A DNA stretch of 64,000 nt from Miscanthus floridulus (lineage: Eukaryota; Streptophyta; Magnoliopsida; Poales; Poaceae): positions 118,124,803 through 118,188,802 of the forward strand of contig NC_089588.1 in the NCBI RefSeq assembly GCF_019320115.1, read 5' to 3'. The notes under the pieces are model-generated. The model saw only the letters and a list, made by a program, of their open reading frames with translations. It ran no database searches and had not been told where the DNA came from. Position numbers and translations under genes: made by a program. This document shows positions 1 to 13,480 of the stretch, piece by piece. The stretch's first letter is position 1; every line of letters starts with the position of its first letter.

Positions 1-2294
1 TCAGCTGGGTTCACTATGATGCCTTTCAAAGGTTCGTCTAACAAGTTAGGGCCGCTAAGGTTTCCCCACCAATAAGGATGAACCCCCCCCAAGGAGTGAC
101 TAACAAAATACCAAGAAACCAAAGTGCATCCTCTTGGTAGGCCGAGATCATACCTGTCGGAGCCCCTCTTGTGCCATAAAGGTAACCACAAACAAGCTCG
201 AAAAGGTCCTCATACTGAGCTAAAGCCAGAGCCATGTAGCCCTCACAGCTGTACTGTAAGTCCTGGATGTTCGCTTACATATAAGTCCTTAGGGAGAGAA
301 ATCTAGAGCACCATAAAATAGCCCAATGCTCTAGCCCCCTTGTTCCATGTTGCTAAAAACATCTTTTAATGTTTATTGCATATACCATTAGTCAAGTTAC
401 AAGATCATGGCTTTAGTTGAGCACTAGCATCAAACTACCCAATGCAATACCCCATAGGTATTAAGGTACAAGGTAACAAAGTATAAGGAAATCCTAAGTG
501 GTAATCAAGGTAGACTCATGCAACATGAATTAAATGATTAAAGGTGTATAGGACAACAAGGAAGATCCCATGCTATACTTGCCTTAAACTTGGATCCTTC
601 TTCGATTGAATTGTAACTTCCAAAAGACTTCTATTGGATCACCAACTTCTTTTATATCACCAACGCAAAGCTAACCGACTAGACATGATCATAAAACACC
701 ACACAAGCATCTATACAATCATACACAAAACAAACAATAGAACTAAATTAGAACAGTACACCAAACATATGAAATGGCAAGTAAAAAGGTTTTAAAGATA
801 TTCTACACGTCGCGACGAACATACAGACTTGAAAAACACGCTAATCAAAACTACGGTTGTACATAAACGACTACAGGGTTTTATATTATAAAAGAAAAGA
901 GAAGACTATAAGCTTGATTTATGTTAATTTGGAAAAACTATGTGAGTAGCATTAATTTATATTAAACAAATCATATTTATAATTAAAAACTGAGTTGAAG
1001 CTAATCATATTTTATTTATAAATATTTTGATATCATTTATGCCAATTCAACTTTAACTTGCAAATACAAACTGACATGAGAGAACATCTAATCAAATTTG
1101 ATATGTGTTTAGACTAAACATATTATAATTTAGAAACATATTTATGTTAGCAACTAGTCATGTTAAAATTTATTTGCAAAAGAGCATTGTATATAATTAT
1201 GTTGCTTTTATTTATAAAAACTAGTTGCATGCATATTAATCAAATTAATATTTAAGCATATATATAAAAGTCACTTAACATGAAAAACGATGACACTAGC
1301 ACATGGATCACATCGATACGAATCTAATGCAATTGGAATGACTCGAAATGGACATAAAACGAATATACGACGACAATATTATGAACCGGTGGTAATTTCG
1401 TAATTACCTTGTCTTCATCCTTTGGCCTCCCATATAGCCACCACACGGCCATGGCAACAGCAGCTACGTAGGGGTGGGCTTGACATGTTGCACAAATGAG
1501 AGGATGGTCGGGCTAGGCAGCCGACGGCGACGGCGACGGCGAGAGAAGGAGGAGAAAAATCTAATTTACTACACGAGGGATTTCCCAAACCAGGGGCTCC
1601 CTTACGGTAGTTTTGGTGTGCTTTGCCCAAAGGGTTGGTACATATTTATAGGGACAATGACAAAAACTCCCCACATCTACATCAACTAGCAATATGGTAC
1701 TAATTGATGTTGCACCCTCCATATTTACTAATGGGCCTAAATAATCATTAAAGCCCATTATTAAATAAATGCATGGGCCTTTAAGATTTATTAGGATTAT
1801 TGCATAGGGGCTTTGAGAGTTGGTTGGAAAATGAGATATATTATTTATTTTTAGAAAGAATTAATTTTGCAAGTAAAATAATTCTAGAAAAGTCTAGAAT
1901 TGATATTTAAGCCACGAAAAATACTCGGAGACCTCCAAAAATTAGGGGAAAATTCCCAGAGACACTTTGGAACATGATGAACCCAAATAAAGTATTTGGA
2001 GCTAATGAAAAGATTGTTGGGAACTTGGAACATAAAGACTAATGTGAAGGAGGTAGGAATTAAATTCCAAAAAGAAGCTGGAAATATTCGTCTCCTAAAC
2101 GTATTTTATAAAACATATTTTGCACATAGAAACACAAGGTGCAACCGGCATGAATGCAACAAACACGTTTGTACCTTAAGATAAATTTTAATCTAATGAA
2201 AATTTATTATTTCCCCATGTTTTCATGAGCATAAAAATACAAAATTAAATCATTTTAGTACTATTTTAAGAGAAGCAAATTTTAGGGTGTTACA
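1..2294 (-). repeat. 3' LTR (partial) of the left-edge gypsy element
   Basis: This aligns with the complete LTR at 4433-7392 at an offset of about 5.1 kb, with scattered substitutions and small indels. The left ~665 bp should lie outside the window. The end at 2294 reads TGTTACA, the complement of the TGTAACA LTR start. Small ORFs inside have no counterpart of interest and are not genes. Confidence 0.85.
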
Positions 2295-4432
2295 ATTCTA
2301 CCTCCCTTAAGATGAATCTCGTCCTTGAGATTCAGAAGATGGTGATAAAAAAGATACAAATTCTCCGCCTTTGGATTCTTCTCTACTCTACATACCTGTT
2401 AACCATACTCCAAGTAACTTGTCAAACTGATTCCAAGATTCTGAAAGGTACTCCAAACAATACTCAGGTAACTCCAATCACTAGGCCACCTTTCCTTTTT
2501 AGTCCATAATATCATTTTTTTAATATTCACCTTCCAACGGAGCTTCCTTACTTTCTTAGTCTAAAGTAGATTCTATTGCCAACTTTAAAACATTAATGAC
2601 TTTAGATTCTTAGATCAAGTTGCTGAACTCTCAAACGACTATTCTTAGTCCATGGTGTCATTCGAATTTTCTTAGCATAACTCTCTCTTGCTAACGACAT
2701 CGACATCGACTTTTGCTTCTCCAAGTGATAGCACTTTGCCAAGTCATAATCTTGATCAATACCAAACCAATGATGATGTCATATGCTCAAAACAAACTTT
2801 GTGAAGATGTTCCTTAGATTCTTATGATCCTCATAGATGTCACTTATCATGCCCAAGTAGATAGTACCTCCAGGCTCCACAATGGATAACTTTAGATCAT
2901 ACGTCAGATGTTCCATCTCATGTTTTCTTGCTTAAACCTCTATTTTTTTCTTCTTACAAAAGGATACATCCCACACCTTGATAAGGTGCATCATAGTAGA
3001 TATAAAAAACTCTTGTCCTGATCTGGCAAAGCTAATACATAGGTTTTACCTTAACCTCTTTTGTTTTACTCCTTCAAATACTTAGTTGAGGTCTCTTGAT
3101 CCGAACTTAAACCTTCTCCAGTAACACTATCAATATCTTGATGGTCTTGGATAAACTTCCTTTGAACCACTAATCAAACCTCATTATTTAAAACTCTGAG
3201 TTTCTCTCACATCTTTGAGTGGGTTTCAATCACATCACTATCTTTCTTGGTACATTTCCCCCTATTAACATATCCACGTAGAGAACTCACCTGTCAGGCT
3301 TGATGTCACATTGATGTTTTCTGAGCCCACATATAACCAACTATAGATGTCCCATATCTCTTTCCAAAGGTTTCGATCCTGGGACCTATGGGTTATGGGC
3401 CCACCACGCTTCTGCTGAGAAAACTAGAACATATGATACTTCACCTTGCAAATTCTTCAACTTAGCTACCCCCTGAAGAAAAGATCAGCTAGAGGACACA
3501 AAAAGGGTAGCTTGCACCTTCTTCTAGATGAGCTAATTAGTATCAAGACGTTCTGACATCCCAATGATACTCTCGTGTATGAGCAAGAACAAGAAATCTA
3601 AAATTCCTCACGAGCAGAAAAAACAACATCATAGTAAAACAACTATAACTCTTATTCTGTTAATCCAATAGATCTACAATTTATATTATTGGAAATCTTA
3701 TCAAACTCTCCATAACTTCCTTATAGAACACTTTTCCAAATTCTGCAGTTCAGGTAGTCGAAAGCAGTGCACAACAGAAACTATTCTACGCTTTAGACAA
3801 CATCGATGTATTGTCTTGTGATTTTCATAACTCCATAACCAACATAGCTATCAAGGTGATTCTTGTGGCCAGAGAAAGATATTAAAGTCTAATGTGTCTA
3901 GAATTTTGTCATGATTTTTGGTAGTCCAAAGACAGAGATATAAACGGATAAAGATAGGTTGCTCCGAAGGCATGATAGAGAAAACAGGAGAGAACCAAAA
4001 CCCGACTATTTATTTCATTAATCCTTATACTTAGGCCTATAAACTAAATGAAATTGTAGGAACACCCAACAAGATCATTGCAATCACTATAAAGATTCAA
4101 AACATGCACAAGCATAATGACAATTCAACAAAGCACTAAAGATGCACAATTGAATCATTGACTCAACTTGTGATACTATCATCCTCATTGTACTAGGGGT
4201 AACAATCGTAAGACTCATCTTTAGATTACGCAAGATGGTGGTGAGGAACAGACAAGAACAAAGACTTTAAAATAGGCACCAAGGTAGAGATGAATAGCAA
4301 GGGTAGAGATATAGTAGAGAAGAAAATATCAAGGTTTATAGAACAAGGCTTTTTGTAGCAAATTCTAAACCTTAAAATGACCAGTTTCTACCAGGTTTGC
4401 ATCCTACAGTCAGCATTGCTCTGATACCACTT
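2295..4432 (-). other. Interior of the left-edge gypsy element, no genes
   Basis: AT-rich sequence between the two LTRs. The polypurine tract lies at about 2298-2310 (CTCCCTTAAG on the plus strand) and the primer-binding site complement GCTCTGATACCA at 4418-4429. No reading frame with retrotransposon motifs can be read on either strand. It is either an ancient deletion or a genuinely non-coding element. Confidence 0.75.
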
Positions 4433-7392
4433 TGTAGCACCTGATTTTAAGAACAAAACCAGATACACACCATATGTGAGTCTAGGAAGTCAAATCTCAC
4501 ATATAGCTACAAATAAGGGTAATATCGAAAGACAATGCTCAATATATAACATACTTAGTATAAAGAATATAACCTTAGACAACAAACAGCGGAAAGACAA
4601 CTCTGATATTCGGGTAAAGACTCCAATTCCATAGGGACAATTGACTAGTTGATCACACGCCTAATTCCTCCAAACTCTAGCAATCTGGTACCCATCCAAG
4701 ATTTTTATCCAAATAATTGAAAAATAAAGCAACCATAAATACATGTTGTACTCAACAAATATAACATGGGGTTCATGAGGCTTAGAAGGTTGACACTGGT
4801 TTAACTGCGATTAGCTTTTAATTGTCACAATTTTAGCATAGGAGTAGCAACAAGTTTATCACAAGACCATATAAACAAATGATCAGGTAAACATGAATAA
4901 TGAATAGCATAAACAGTAATCATTAGTGGGCATCTTTATCATCAGTATCATCAGTATTCATCATCTATTTCGTAAGGGTTCCAAGGCCACTCGTGACCGT
5001 GAACACAGCTAATATACCAGTTTTACACTCTGCATAGGTTGTACACTTTCACTGTGAGTCATGATTTACCCTTTCGCCCGAGGCAGCCAACCTCTAGATC
5101 CACTACCAAGGAAGGTTAGCAGGGTTCACTATGAAGCCTTTTAAAGGTTCGTCTTACAAGTTAGGGATGCTAAGGTTTCCCCATCAATAAGCATGAACCC
5201 CCCTCCAAGGAGTGACTAACAAAATACCAAGAAACTAAAGTGCACCCTCTTGGCAGCCCAAGATTATACCTGTCGGAGCCCATCTTATGCCATAAAGGTA
5301 ACCACTAACAAGCTAGAAAAGATCCTTATACTAAGCCAAAGCCAAAGCTATATAGCCCTCACAGCTGTACTATAAGTCTCGTATGTTCGCTTATAGATAA
5401 GTCCTTAGGGAGAGCAATCTAGAGCACCATAAAATAGCCCAATACTCTAGCCCCCTTGTTCCATATTGCTAAAAAGCATCTTTTAATGTTTATTGTAGAT
5501 CATGGCTTTAGTTGAGGACTAGCATCATACTACCCAATGCAATACCCCATAGGCATCAAGGTACAAGGTAACAAAGTACTAGGAAATGCTTAGTGGTAAT
5601 CAAGGTAGACACATGCAGAATGAATTAGATGATTAAAGGTGTATAGGACAACAAGGAAGATCCCATGCTATACTTGCCTTAAACTCAGACCCTTCTTCTA
5701 TTGAATTGTAACCTCCAAAGGACTTCTTCTGGTTCACCAACTTCTTTTATATCACAAACGCAAAGCTCACCGACTGGACATGATCATAAAACACCACACA
5801 AGCATCCATGCAATCATACATGAAGCAAACAATAGAATTAAATTAGAACAGTACACCAAACATATGAAACATGTAAAAAGATTTTTAAGATGTTCTACAC
5901 ATCGCTACAAACACACAGACATGAAAAGCATGCTAATCGAAACTACGGTTGTACAAAAACGACTACAGGGATTTATATTATAAAAGAAAAGAGAAGACTA
6001 TAAGCTTGATTTATGTTAATTAGGAAAAACTATGTGAGTAGCATTAATTTAGATTAAACAAATCATATTTATACTCAAAAACTGAGTTGAAGCTAATCAT
6101 ATTTTATTTATAAATATTTTGATATCATTTATGCCAATTCAAGTTTAACCTGCAAATACAAACTAACATGTGAGAACATCTAATGAAATTTGATATGTGT
6201 GTTTAGACTAAACATATTATTATTTAGAAACATATTTATGTTAGCAACTAGTCATGTTAAAACTTATTTGCAAAAGAGCATTGTATATAATTATGTTGAT
6301 TTTATTTATAAAAACTAGTTGCATGCATATTAATCAAATTAATATTTAAGCATATATATAAAAGTCACTTGACATGAAAAACGACGACACTAGCATGTAG
6401 ATCACATCGATATGAATCTAACGCAATTGGAACGACTCAAAACGGAGTTAAAACGAATATACGACAACGATATTACGAACCGGTGGTAATTTCCTAATTA
6501 CCTCATCTTCATCCTTTGACCTCCCGTATAGCCACCACACGGCCATGGCAACAGCAGTTGCGTAGGGGTGGGCTCGACTTGTTGCACAAAGGAGAGGATG
6601 GTCGGGCTGGGCAGTGCGACGGCGACGGCGAGAGAAGGAGGAGAAAAATCTAATCTACTACACAAGGGATTTCCCAAACTAGGGGCTCCTCTTACGGTAG
6701 TTTTGGTATGCTTTGTCCAAGGTGTTGGTACATATTTATAGGGAGAAAAACTCCCCACATTTACATCAACTAGCAATATGATACTAATTGATGTTGCACC
6801 ATCCACATTTACTAATGGGCCTAAATAATCATTAAAGCCCGTTAGTAAATAAATGCATGGGCCTTTAGGATTTATTAGGATTATCGCACATGGGCTTTGA
6901 GAGTTGGTTGGAAAATGAGATATATTATTTATTTTCGGAATTAATTAATTTCATGAATAAAATAATTCTAGAAAAGTTTAGAATTGATATTTAAGCCACG
7001 AAAAATACTCCAAGACCTCCGGAAATTAGGGGAAAATTTGCAGAGACACTTTGGAACATGATGAACCCAAATAAAGTATTTGGAGCTAATGAAAAGATTG
7101 TTGGGAACTTGGAACATAAAGAGTAAGGTGAAGGAGGTAGGAATTAAATTTCAGAAAGAAGCTGAAAAATTCCTAGAGATAGATATTCGTCTCCTAAATG
7201 TATTTAAAAAACACATTTTGCACATAGAAACACAAGGTGCAACCGGCATGAATGCAACAAACACGTTTCTACCTTAAGATAAATTTTAATCTAATGAAAA
7301 TTTATTATTTCCCCATGTTTTCATGAGCATAAAAATATAAAATTAAATCATTTTAGCTCTATTTCAAGAGAAGCAAATTTTAGGGTGTTACA
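4433..7392 (-). repeat. 5' LTR of the left-edge gypsy element (2960 bp)
   Basis: Complete LTR with TG at 4433 and CA at 7392 on the plus strand, next to the primer-binding site at 4418-4429. The sequence immediately after 7392 (TATCG) belongs to the Tat-like element to the right, so this LTR marks the insertion edge. The matching target duplication would be left of the window. Confidence 0.85.
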
Positions 7393-8261
7393 TATCGACT
7401 CTATCTAGTTTCGTAATGCTGCATCTTATGATCTCTTACTAGATTTGGTAGTATCACCAGTTATTGTTTTTACTACGTTTAGTACGGCTGCATCTTTGAT
7501 CTCTAGCTAGATTTAGTAAAAACACAATTTATCCGACTAGATTAAGATACATTGGCTCATATCATAATAAATCTGTCATTTTACTGCTCATCACGATGAT
7601 TTATACCTTGATGTCAGATTTGCTCTAATTAGCCAGTTGTGTCTTAATCCTAATCATCCATAGCGTGTATTTAAAACTCTGATTTGCTATAATTAGATCT
7701 ATCAGCTTGCAATCTTTAAATTCTCGCCCTGCTACCAACGCTGCATCATTTGACCCGATTGGTAGTGATGTTAGATTAGATTTTGTCAGCTTATAGATCT
7801 GTTTATATGGAAAACAAAGGATTGTTTACACACTATGCTTCATCGGCTCTATGGCCGATGACATATGCTTTCATGCTTTATCTTGTTTTATATCCATCGG
7901 CTCTATAAGTACATTACATATGAACATGATCTGTTTAGCCGATGGTATTCATTTGATTTACTTCATGACATCAACTTGCTAAGTATCGGCTTCATAGCCG
8001 ATGACTTGCTCTATCGGCTATCTAGCCGATCATGGAACTGTCCGGACAACAAGCCGACACGTTCCGCCTTAAATTACTGATTATCTTGTTTCCTTGTCAA
8101 TTGCAGGTCAAATTGAATGGCACGCCCGCGAACCTCCAAACTTAACAGGACCTGCACTGGAGCTAAGCAGATCTCCCAGGCCTGTCGTGTGTCCTGCATG
8201 TTGACCAAAAATACACATCGACACATTTTCTGGCACGTCTGGTGGGACCACAATCGTCAAG
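7393..8261 (+). repeat. LTR/leader remnant of the Tat-like element
   Basis: AT-rich sequence with repeated short motifs pairing ATCGGCT and AGCCGAT (for example around 7847-7862 and 7988-8026), a style common in grass gypsy LTRs. The stretch at 8236-8254 (TGGCACGTCTGGTGGGACC) resembles the conserved leader just before gag in this lineage. The exact LTR end and primer-binding site are unclear. No gene is visible here. Confidence 0.5.
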
Positions 8262-10102
8262 ATGTCAGATGAAGTGATCAATGTCACATTCAGGGAGCTA
8301 AGCCAAGAACAGAAGGACATAATAGACAAATCTATTGAAAAGTTCAGGAGCAAATGCTTGGAGTCCTTCGGCAAAACTCAGAACAAAGTAATTCAGAAAA
8401 TTCCATTGCCGAGGGTCATTGTTCCAGGAGAAACTGATAAGGATTAAGACACAGAGAGCGGCAAGCAGATGTTCCTAGAAGCTATTAATCAAGCTATGCA
8501 TCAAGCAATGATCAATCAATCAGGAGTCTTCATAAACACGGCTCGGAACGTGATAAGGGATGCAATGAATGGTTCTTTGATGCAAGAGCAGACAACAGGA
8601 ACTGTGTACATTAACACAGATTCATCGGCTGTTGGAACAAGCAAAAGGCCGATGAGTATATTAGAAGCACCTAGCATTCCTAAACTAGTATCTGGGCAAC
8701 CGGCTGCAATACAGACACCATCATTGATTCTGTCATCTCAGCCAGTTGTATTTCTGATCAATAGATAGCACCATCAGTTTAGCAGATTGCAAAAGATTAT
8801 GGTGAAGAATACTTCAGGAATCAGAGGCCATATGCTCGTGATGAAATTCCACCAGGATACCATGCTGTGTCTATTTTTTGTGGTAATTATGCTCAACATC
8901 AAGGATATTAAAATTCTCCAAGGAATAATTGTATCCCTGAGCAAGCCCCTAGTTGTCACATACCGCCAGCAGGAGCCGATACAGATGATATAGTAAGCAA
9001 AATAGCCAATGCGATTCAAAATCAATTCGGCTTGAAGCCCAAGGAGCAGTCTTATATGTATCGATGTCTGTATCCGGAGTGGTTGGACCACGTGGCATTA
9101 CCGGTTCATTACAGGGTCCCAGATTTCTCTAAGTTTTCTAGTCAAGATGACGTTTCAACCATTGAGCATATCGGCAGATTTCTTGCACATTGTGTAGAAG
9201 CTACTTGTGAGGAAGCATTAAGACTTTGATTCTTTCCTTTGCCTTTGTCTAGATCAGCCTTCACTTGGTTCGCTTCACTACCACCTAATTCTATTAGGGG
9301 TTCGGCCCATCTGGAAAAGCAGTTTCACAAATATTTCTTCGCTGGGATGCATGAAATGAGATCAACAGATTTGACAGCATTTGGGCAGAGAAATGATGAA
9401 TCAGTTCCTGACTATGTTTAAAGATTTCATGATGTAAGGAGCCGATGCAATAGTTTGTCTCTGTCTGATGGCCAATTGGCAGAGTTGGCTTTTCAAGGAT
9501 TATTGCTAGTGATCAAGGAAAATTTTCCTTCTCAAGAATTTGAAAGTCTTGGGCAATTGGTGCAGAAGATATCGGCTCATGAAAGTTGATTCCAGGAAAC
9601 GCGTAAAGAAAGATATCATAGGAGGATTGCCAATGTCCAGTCATATTCTTCAGATTCTGATGAGGAGTTGGAAGTGGGATTGGCTGAATGGACCCAGAAC
9701 AAGAAGTCAGTTTCTTGTCCTTAGGTGATTAATTCGCCGGAAAAATATAGTTTTGATATTACGAAAGCCAATAGGATCTTTGATTTGTTGTTGCAACAGG
9801 GACAAATCTAATTATCTCCAAATCATATGATTCCATCGGCTGAAGAGCTTAAAAGAAAGAGGTATTGCAAGTACCACAACTCCGTCTCTCACAATACTAA
9901 TGACTACAAAATTTTCCACCAACAGATTCAATCGGCTATCGAACAAGGCAGAATCAAGTTTGAAGAAGTCAAAAAGCCGATGAAGATAGATGGACACCCT
10001 TTTCTTGTGGGCACAAACATGGTGGAGATCACCTTAGTGAAAGGAAAAGCTAAAGTATTGACATCAGCTAGAGCAAAGGAGTTTGGGGCCATGGATCCCT
10101 AG
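8262..10102 (+). pseudogene. gag pseudogene of the Tat-like element
   Basis: Reading begins at ATG 8262 just after the conserved leader. The frame is broken by stops at 8445 and 8766, then resumes in another frame from about 9032. The central part (about 9240-9420) matches the retrotransposon gag capsid domain, with the FTWFASLPPNSI and LEKQFHKYFFAG blocks. The C-terminal part (9827-10102) has the RYCKYHN...SHNT segment typical of Tat-type gag, where it replaces an ordinary zinc knuckle. Further in-frame stops sit near 9227, 9419 and 9587. In a working element the product would coat RNA and form the virus-like particle. No intact product is possible. Confidence 0.75.
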
Positions 10103-10396
10103 GTGCAGCTTTTAGCCGATGAGTTCAAAAAAGAATCGTGCTATGCCAAGCCAATGTGAACAAGGTGAGACCTCTAAGTCTGGTACTGGTAATCATCCAT
10201 GTCTCACAACTCAAATGCTATTGAGCAAATACTAGAGCCAGCAAGAAAAGGAATATCAACGTCAGCAAGAGGAAGAAGAATATTTGCGCCGGTGTGAAGA
10301 GAAGAGATATGAAAGAGAGCATGCTGAATTGCATTGGCGGTGTTCTTTCTTCAGGTATTGCTGGAATGAAGAATTAAGGTTGTCGACTAGATACAA

Positions 10397-12111
10397 TTGA
10401 CCAGAATGCAGTCATCACGATTAATGTATCAAGCAGGTGATCGGGATCGGCGAGTTCAATATGAAGTGAGGCCAACCGTGCATGATCGGCTTGGAAAACG
10501 TATGCCAGATCATGACTGGCCAGATTATGAATGGGATGAAAATCAATGGTGTCCAAGTGGATTGACAAAGAGTCAGAAGAAAAGGGTTCAACGCTTAAGA
10601 TGCAAAGAATTAGAAAAAGAGCAGAACCAGAATTCTGACAGGAACTAAGTCTGGCGCATCAAACAAAAAGCCGATGAAGGTAAGTCATCGGCTCCAATAA
10701 ACATGGTTTTTCATTTACCTGTAGAATTCAAGGCTTATTCTTATGAAGACCATGAGGAATCTAAAGAGATTGAAGAAGCAGTGGCACAGTTAAATCTCCA
10801 ACCACAACAAGATGTATTTGATAAACCAGAGAAGCATCGGCATCTAAAGCCATTATATGTCAAAGGATATGTTGATGGGAAGCCAATGACGAAGATGTTT
10901 GTTGATGGAGGTGCTGCTGTCAACCTTATGCCTTACACCACATATCGGAAGCTTGGGAAAGGACCTAAAGATTTGATCAAGACCGATATGATGCGGCGGG
11001 ATTTTGGAGGAAATGCATCTCAGACCAGGGGGGCATTAAATGTTGAATTGACAATCGGGAGTTAAACTCTTCCTACTACTTTCTTCGTCATCGACAGAAA
11101 GGGATCATATAGTTTGCTCCTTGGCCGAGATTAAATTCATGATAATTGGAGTGTTCCTTCAACTATGCATCAATGTCTAATCCAATGGCAAGGCGATGAC
11201 GTTGAGGTGGTCCAAGCCGATGCATCGGTTAGCATGGCTACAACCGGTTCATTAGTTTGGGAATTTTAAAATATCGAGTGTCTCTCAGGAAGAAGATGGG
11301 AAGGAGATTTTATTCAGACTAATGATTAGGGCCTAAAGCCAATCCAAGCATTAGGCTCTAAGAGTTTGTTCTAATGGATATCCAAATCGATGATACTGAA
11401 GGGAAGTTATGACAAGGGTTTACGTCGGCCGATGAGTTAGAAGAAGTTGATATTGCATTAGGTGATAGGCCAAGACCGATGTATGTAAGTGCCAAGCAGA
11501 ATCCTGAGTTTAAACAAGAGTTAATAAAATTATTAAAGGAGTATCGAGATTATTTTGCTTGGGAATATTATGAAATGCCAGGTCTAAGTCGATTGATAGT
11601 AGAACATCGGCTACCTATCACATCCGGATACCGCCCATTCAAGCAAGCGCCAACAAGATTTAAGGTACGGATGCTTGAAGAAATTAAAAAAGAAATTACG
11701 AGGTTATACGAAGCCAAATTTATTCGTGCGTGCCGATATGCGGAGTGAATTTCGAATATAGTCTCTGTATATAAGAAAAAACAGAAAATTGTGAGTTTGC
11801 ATTGATTTTAGGGATTTGAATAAAGCTACGCCATTGGATGGATATCCAATGTTGATTGTCGATTTATTAGTGGATGCCGCATCTGGTTACAAGGTTATCA
11901 GTTTTATGGATGGCAACGCATGGTATAATCAGATATTTATGGCAGAAGAAGATGTTGCCAAGACTACTTTCAGATCCCCTGGTGCCATTGGGTTATATGA
12001 GTGTGTGGTGATGACTTTTGGTTTGAAAAATGCTAGCGCCATTTATCAACGTGCAATGAATTATATTTTTCATAAGTTAATCGGCAGGATAGTTGAAATT
12101 TACATTGATGA
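10397..12111 (+). pseudogene. pol pseudogene (protease and partial RT) of the Tat-like element
   Basis: A spacer region (10397-10648) is followed by an aspartic protease segment (10703-11065) with the active-site block FVDGGAAVNLMP near 10897-10932. RT begins around 11590 (HRLPITSGYRPFKQAP) and continues after a frame change as DLNKATP-like sequence at 11812. It reads through MTFGLKNASAIYQRAMN to YIDD at about 12100-12111, the catalytic motif, where it ends abruptly. The frame differs between 11479-11748 and the flanking parts. RNase H and integrase never follow. The break coincides with TGTAACACCC at 12112, so loss is due to a later insertion. Confidence 0.8.
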
Positions 12112-13340
12112 TGTAACACCCAGAAGAAAAACAACAAAATCTTCTAGAGAATTACCACACTTCAGCACAAAAAGGAACATAACAACGGAGTACGCGGAAG
12201 CAACAACGATCATAAAGGTTAACAATAAAGAATCTTTACTGCTCACCAGTCTACATAACTCAAACCAACCAAACCATAAGAAATATTATTATTATTACAA
12301 CACATGTGTCCCAAAGATATGTATGACTCATGGGTGATGTGCTGCTACTCCCGTCCCAAGCATGCATCCTCATAAATCATATACCTGAGATAGGGAAACA
12401 AGCGTATGAGGTTTATGAAAAAACTCAACAAGAAAACTGCTTCAACCAAGTCAATTAATCACAGTTTGATTAACCATCAAATTTAAGTAGCATAATAATA
12501 GAGACATCAATTGCTTCATAGAAATATAAATATACTTGCAAGTGCAATGCAAATGATGCAATGCAATGCATGACTTCACTTCTACCCACACATCCCAAGG
12601 AGAGGGAGTGAGGGCTGCAACCACATTGCCCATCAACGTGCGTTGTTGTACCGGTACTTACCGCACCAATTTGGCTACGATTTCTTCAAATCAATATCAA
12701 CGGGGAAGAGTGCAAATGCACATGTTGCAATGTATGCACTTCATAATTTAAAGATCATTACCACAAGATATAAAATAGCATACTTTAGAGTAAATAAATA
12801 TAAATACTTCAAATTTCAGACTTATCTTGCTAGTGTGAGATAATGAAACTTAATGGAGGCAATTCCAACAACAAAGTTAAAGCATAGTGGACCACAGCGC
12901 CACGTTTACTTGCCGTTACCGATGATTGATCAAAGAGTTGGACACACCCCAATAGAAAACTACCTGATCACACGTAATACTCAGTACCATCACTATTACA
13001 CAAACAAGTACAACAATGATTAACGCACTATAGCACCTAAAACCCAACAACCAACGATTTACATTATACCTTTTCCAGATTTAGGAGATTAAAACAAATA
13101 TTTAGAATAACAATACATTTTAGAAAATATTTAAATTAAAAAGTGCAGAATGAAATAACACAAAAAATAGTAATCATGGGGATGGTCATTTGCTTGAGCA
13201 GACGTGGATAGAAAAGGTATAGAAAAGTTATGCCGCAACCATAAAAATTGGTAAGCGTGTAATCATGGCCATTAGCCCATGCATGAACTTGAACGTGAAC
13301 GTCGACTGTTCGTTGCATTGCTCAAGTTTGCATTGGATTC
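12112..13340. repeat. LTR-like sequence inserted in RT, right end uncertain
   Basis: Starts with TGTAACACCCAGAAG directly after the RT catalytic motif, the canonical start (or complemented end) of a grass gypsy LTR. No primer-binding site, polypurine tract or coding follows, and RT does not resume before the LINE at ~13740. I cannot place the right boundary: it may be a truncated LTR followed by unrelated sequence. A TATTATTATTATTA microsatellite lies near 12283-12297. No gene is visible in this stretch. Confidence 0.5.
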
Positions 13341-13480
13341 AGCTGGCCTGGCTTAGAATTTATGCCTGGCTAGCCTAGCCAAGAGAGTGCGGCAGAGCAG
13401 AGCAGAGTGGTCGGCCCCCGCTCACCGGCAGAGCAGAGTGCGTGGTACATGTGCAGCCACTGAGAGATGGCACATACAAA
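13341..13480. other. Unassigned sequence with short CGGCAGAGCAGAG repeats
   Basis: Contains two copies of CGGCAGAGCAGAG (near 13390 and 13428) and a GCCTGGC-rich patch. No ORF of note. It lies just outside the direct repeat that flanks the LINE and may be original host sequence. Confidence 0.35.

Larger units (their letters stand above)
1..7392 (-). mobile_element. Non-coding Ty3/gypsy LTR element, left end outside window
   Basis: Two long direct repeats (1-2294 and 4433-7392) flank a 2.1-kb interior. On the minus strand the right repeat starts TGTAACACCCTAAAATTT and ends CTACA. It is followed by a TGGTATCAGAGC primer-binding site (4418-4429), and a polypurine tract (about 2298-2310) abuts the left repeat. 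These are the hallmarks of a gypsy element read right to left. I see no gag, protease, RT, RNase H or integrase in 2295-4432, so it cannot move on its own. The PPT-side sequence and LTR start closely match those of the coding chromovirus at 53093, with similar LTR lengths (2960 against 2987 bp). I infer a deletion derivative or non-autonomous relative of that family. Confidence 0.85.
7393..12111 (+). mobile_element. Decayed Tat-lineage Ty3/gypsy retrotransposon, both ends lost
   Basis: Order on the plus strand: LTR or leader remnant (7393 to ~8230), gag pieces (8262-10102), a protease region (10703-11065) and RT pieces (11479-12111). The protein pieces resemble the Tat/RIRE2-like branch of plant gypsy elements: the protease reads FVDGGAAVNLMP and RT reads YIDD. 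The left end was cut by insertion of the element at 1-7392, and the right end stops inside RT where another LTR-like sequence begins at 12112. RNase H and integrase are absent. Numerous stops and at least two frame changes make it a fossil. Confidence 0.8.

Noticed and set aside
12566..12843. Short overlapping ORFs in the LTR-like region
   Set aside because: Short, overlapping in several frames, and in a region starting with an LTR terminus. No supporting motif.
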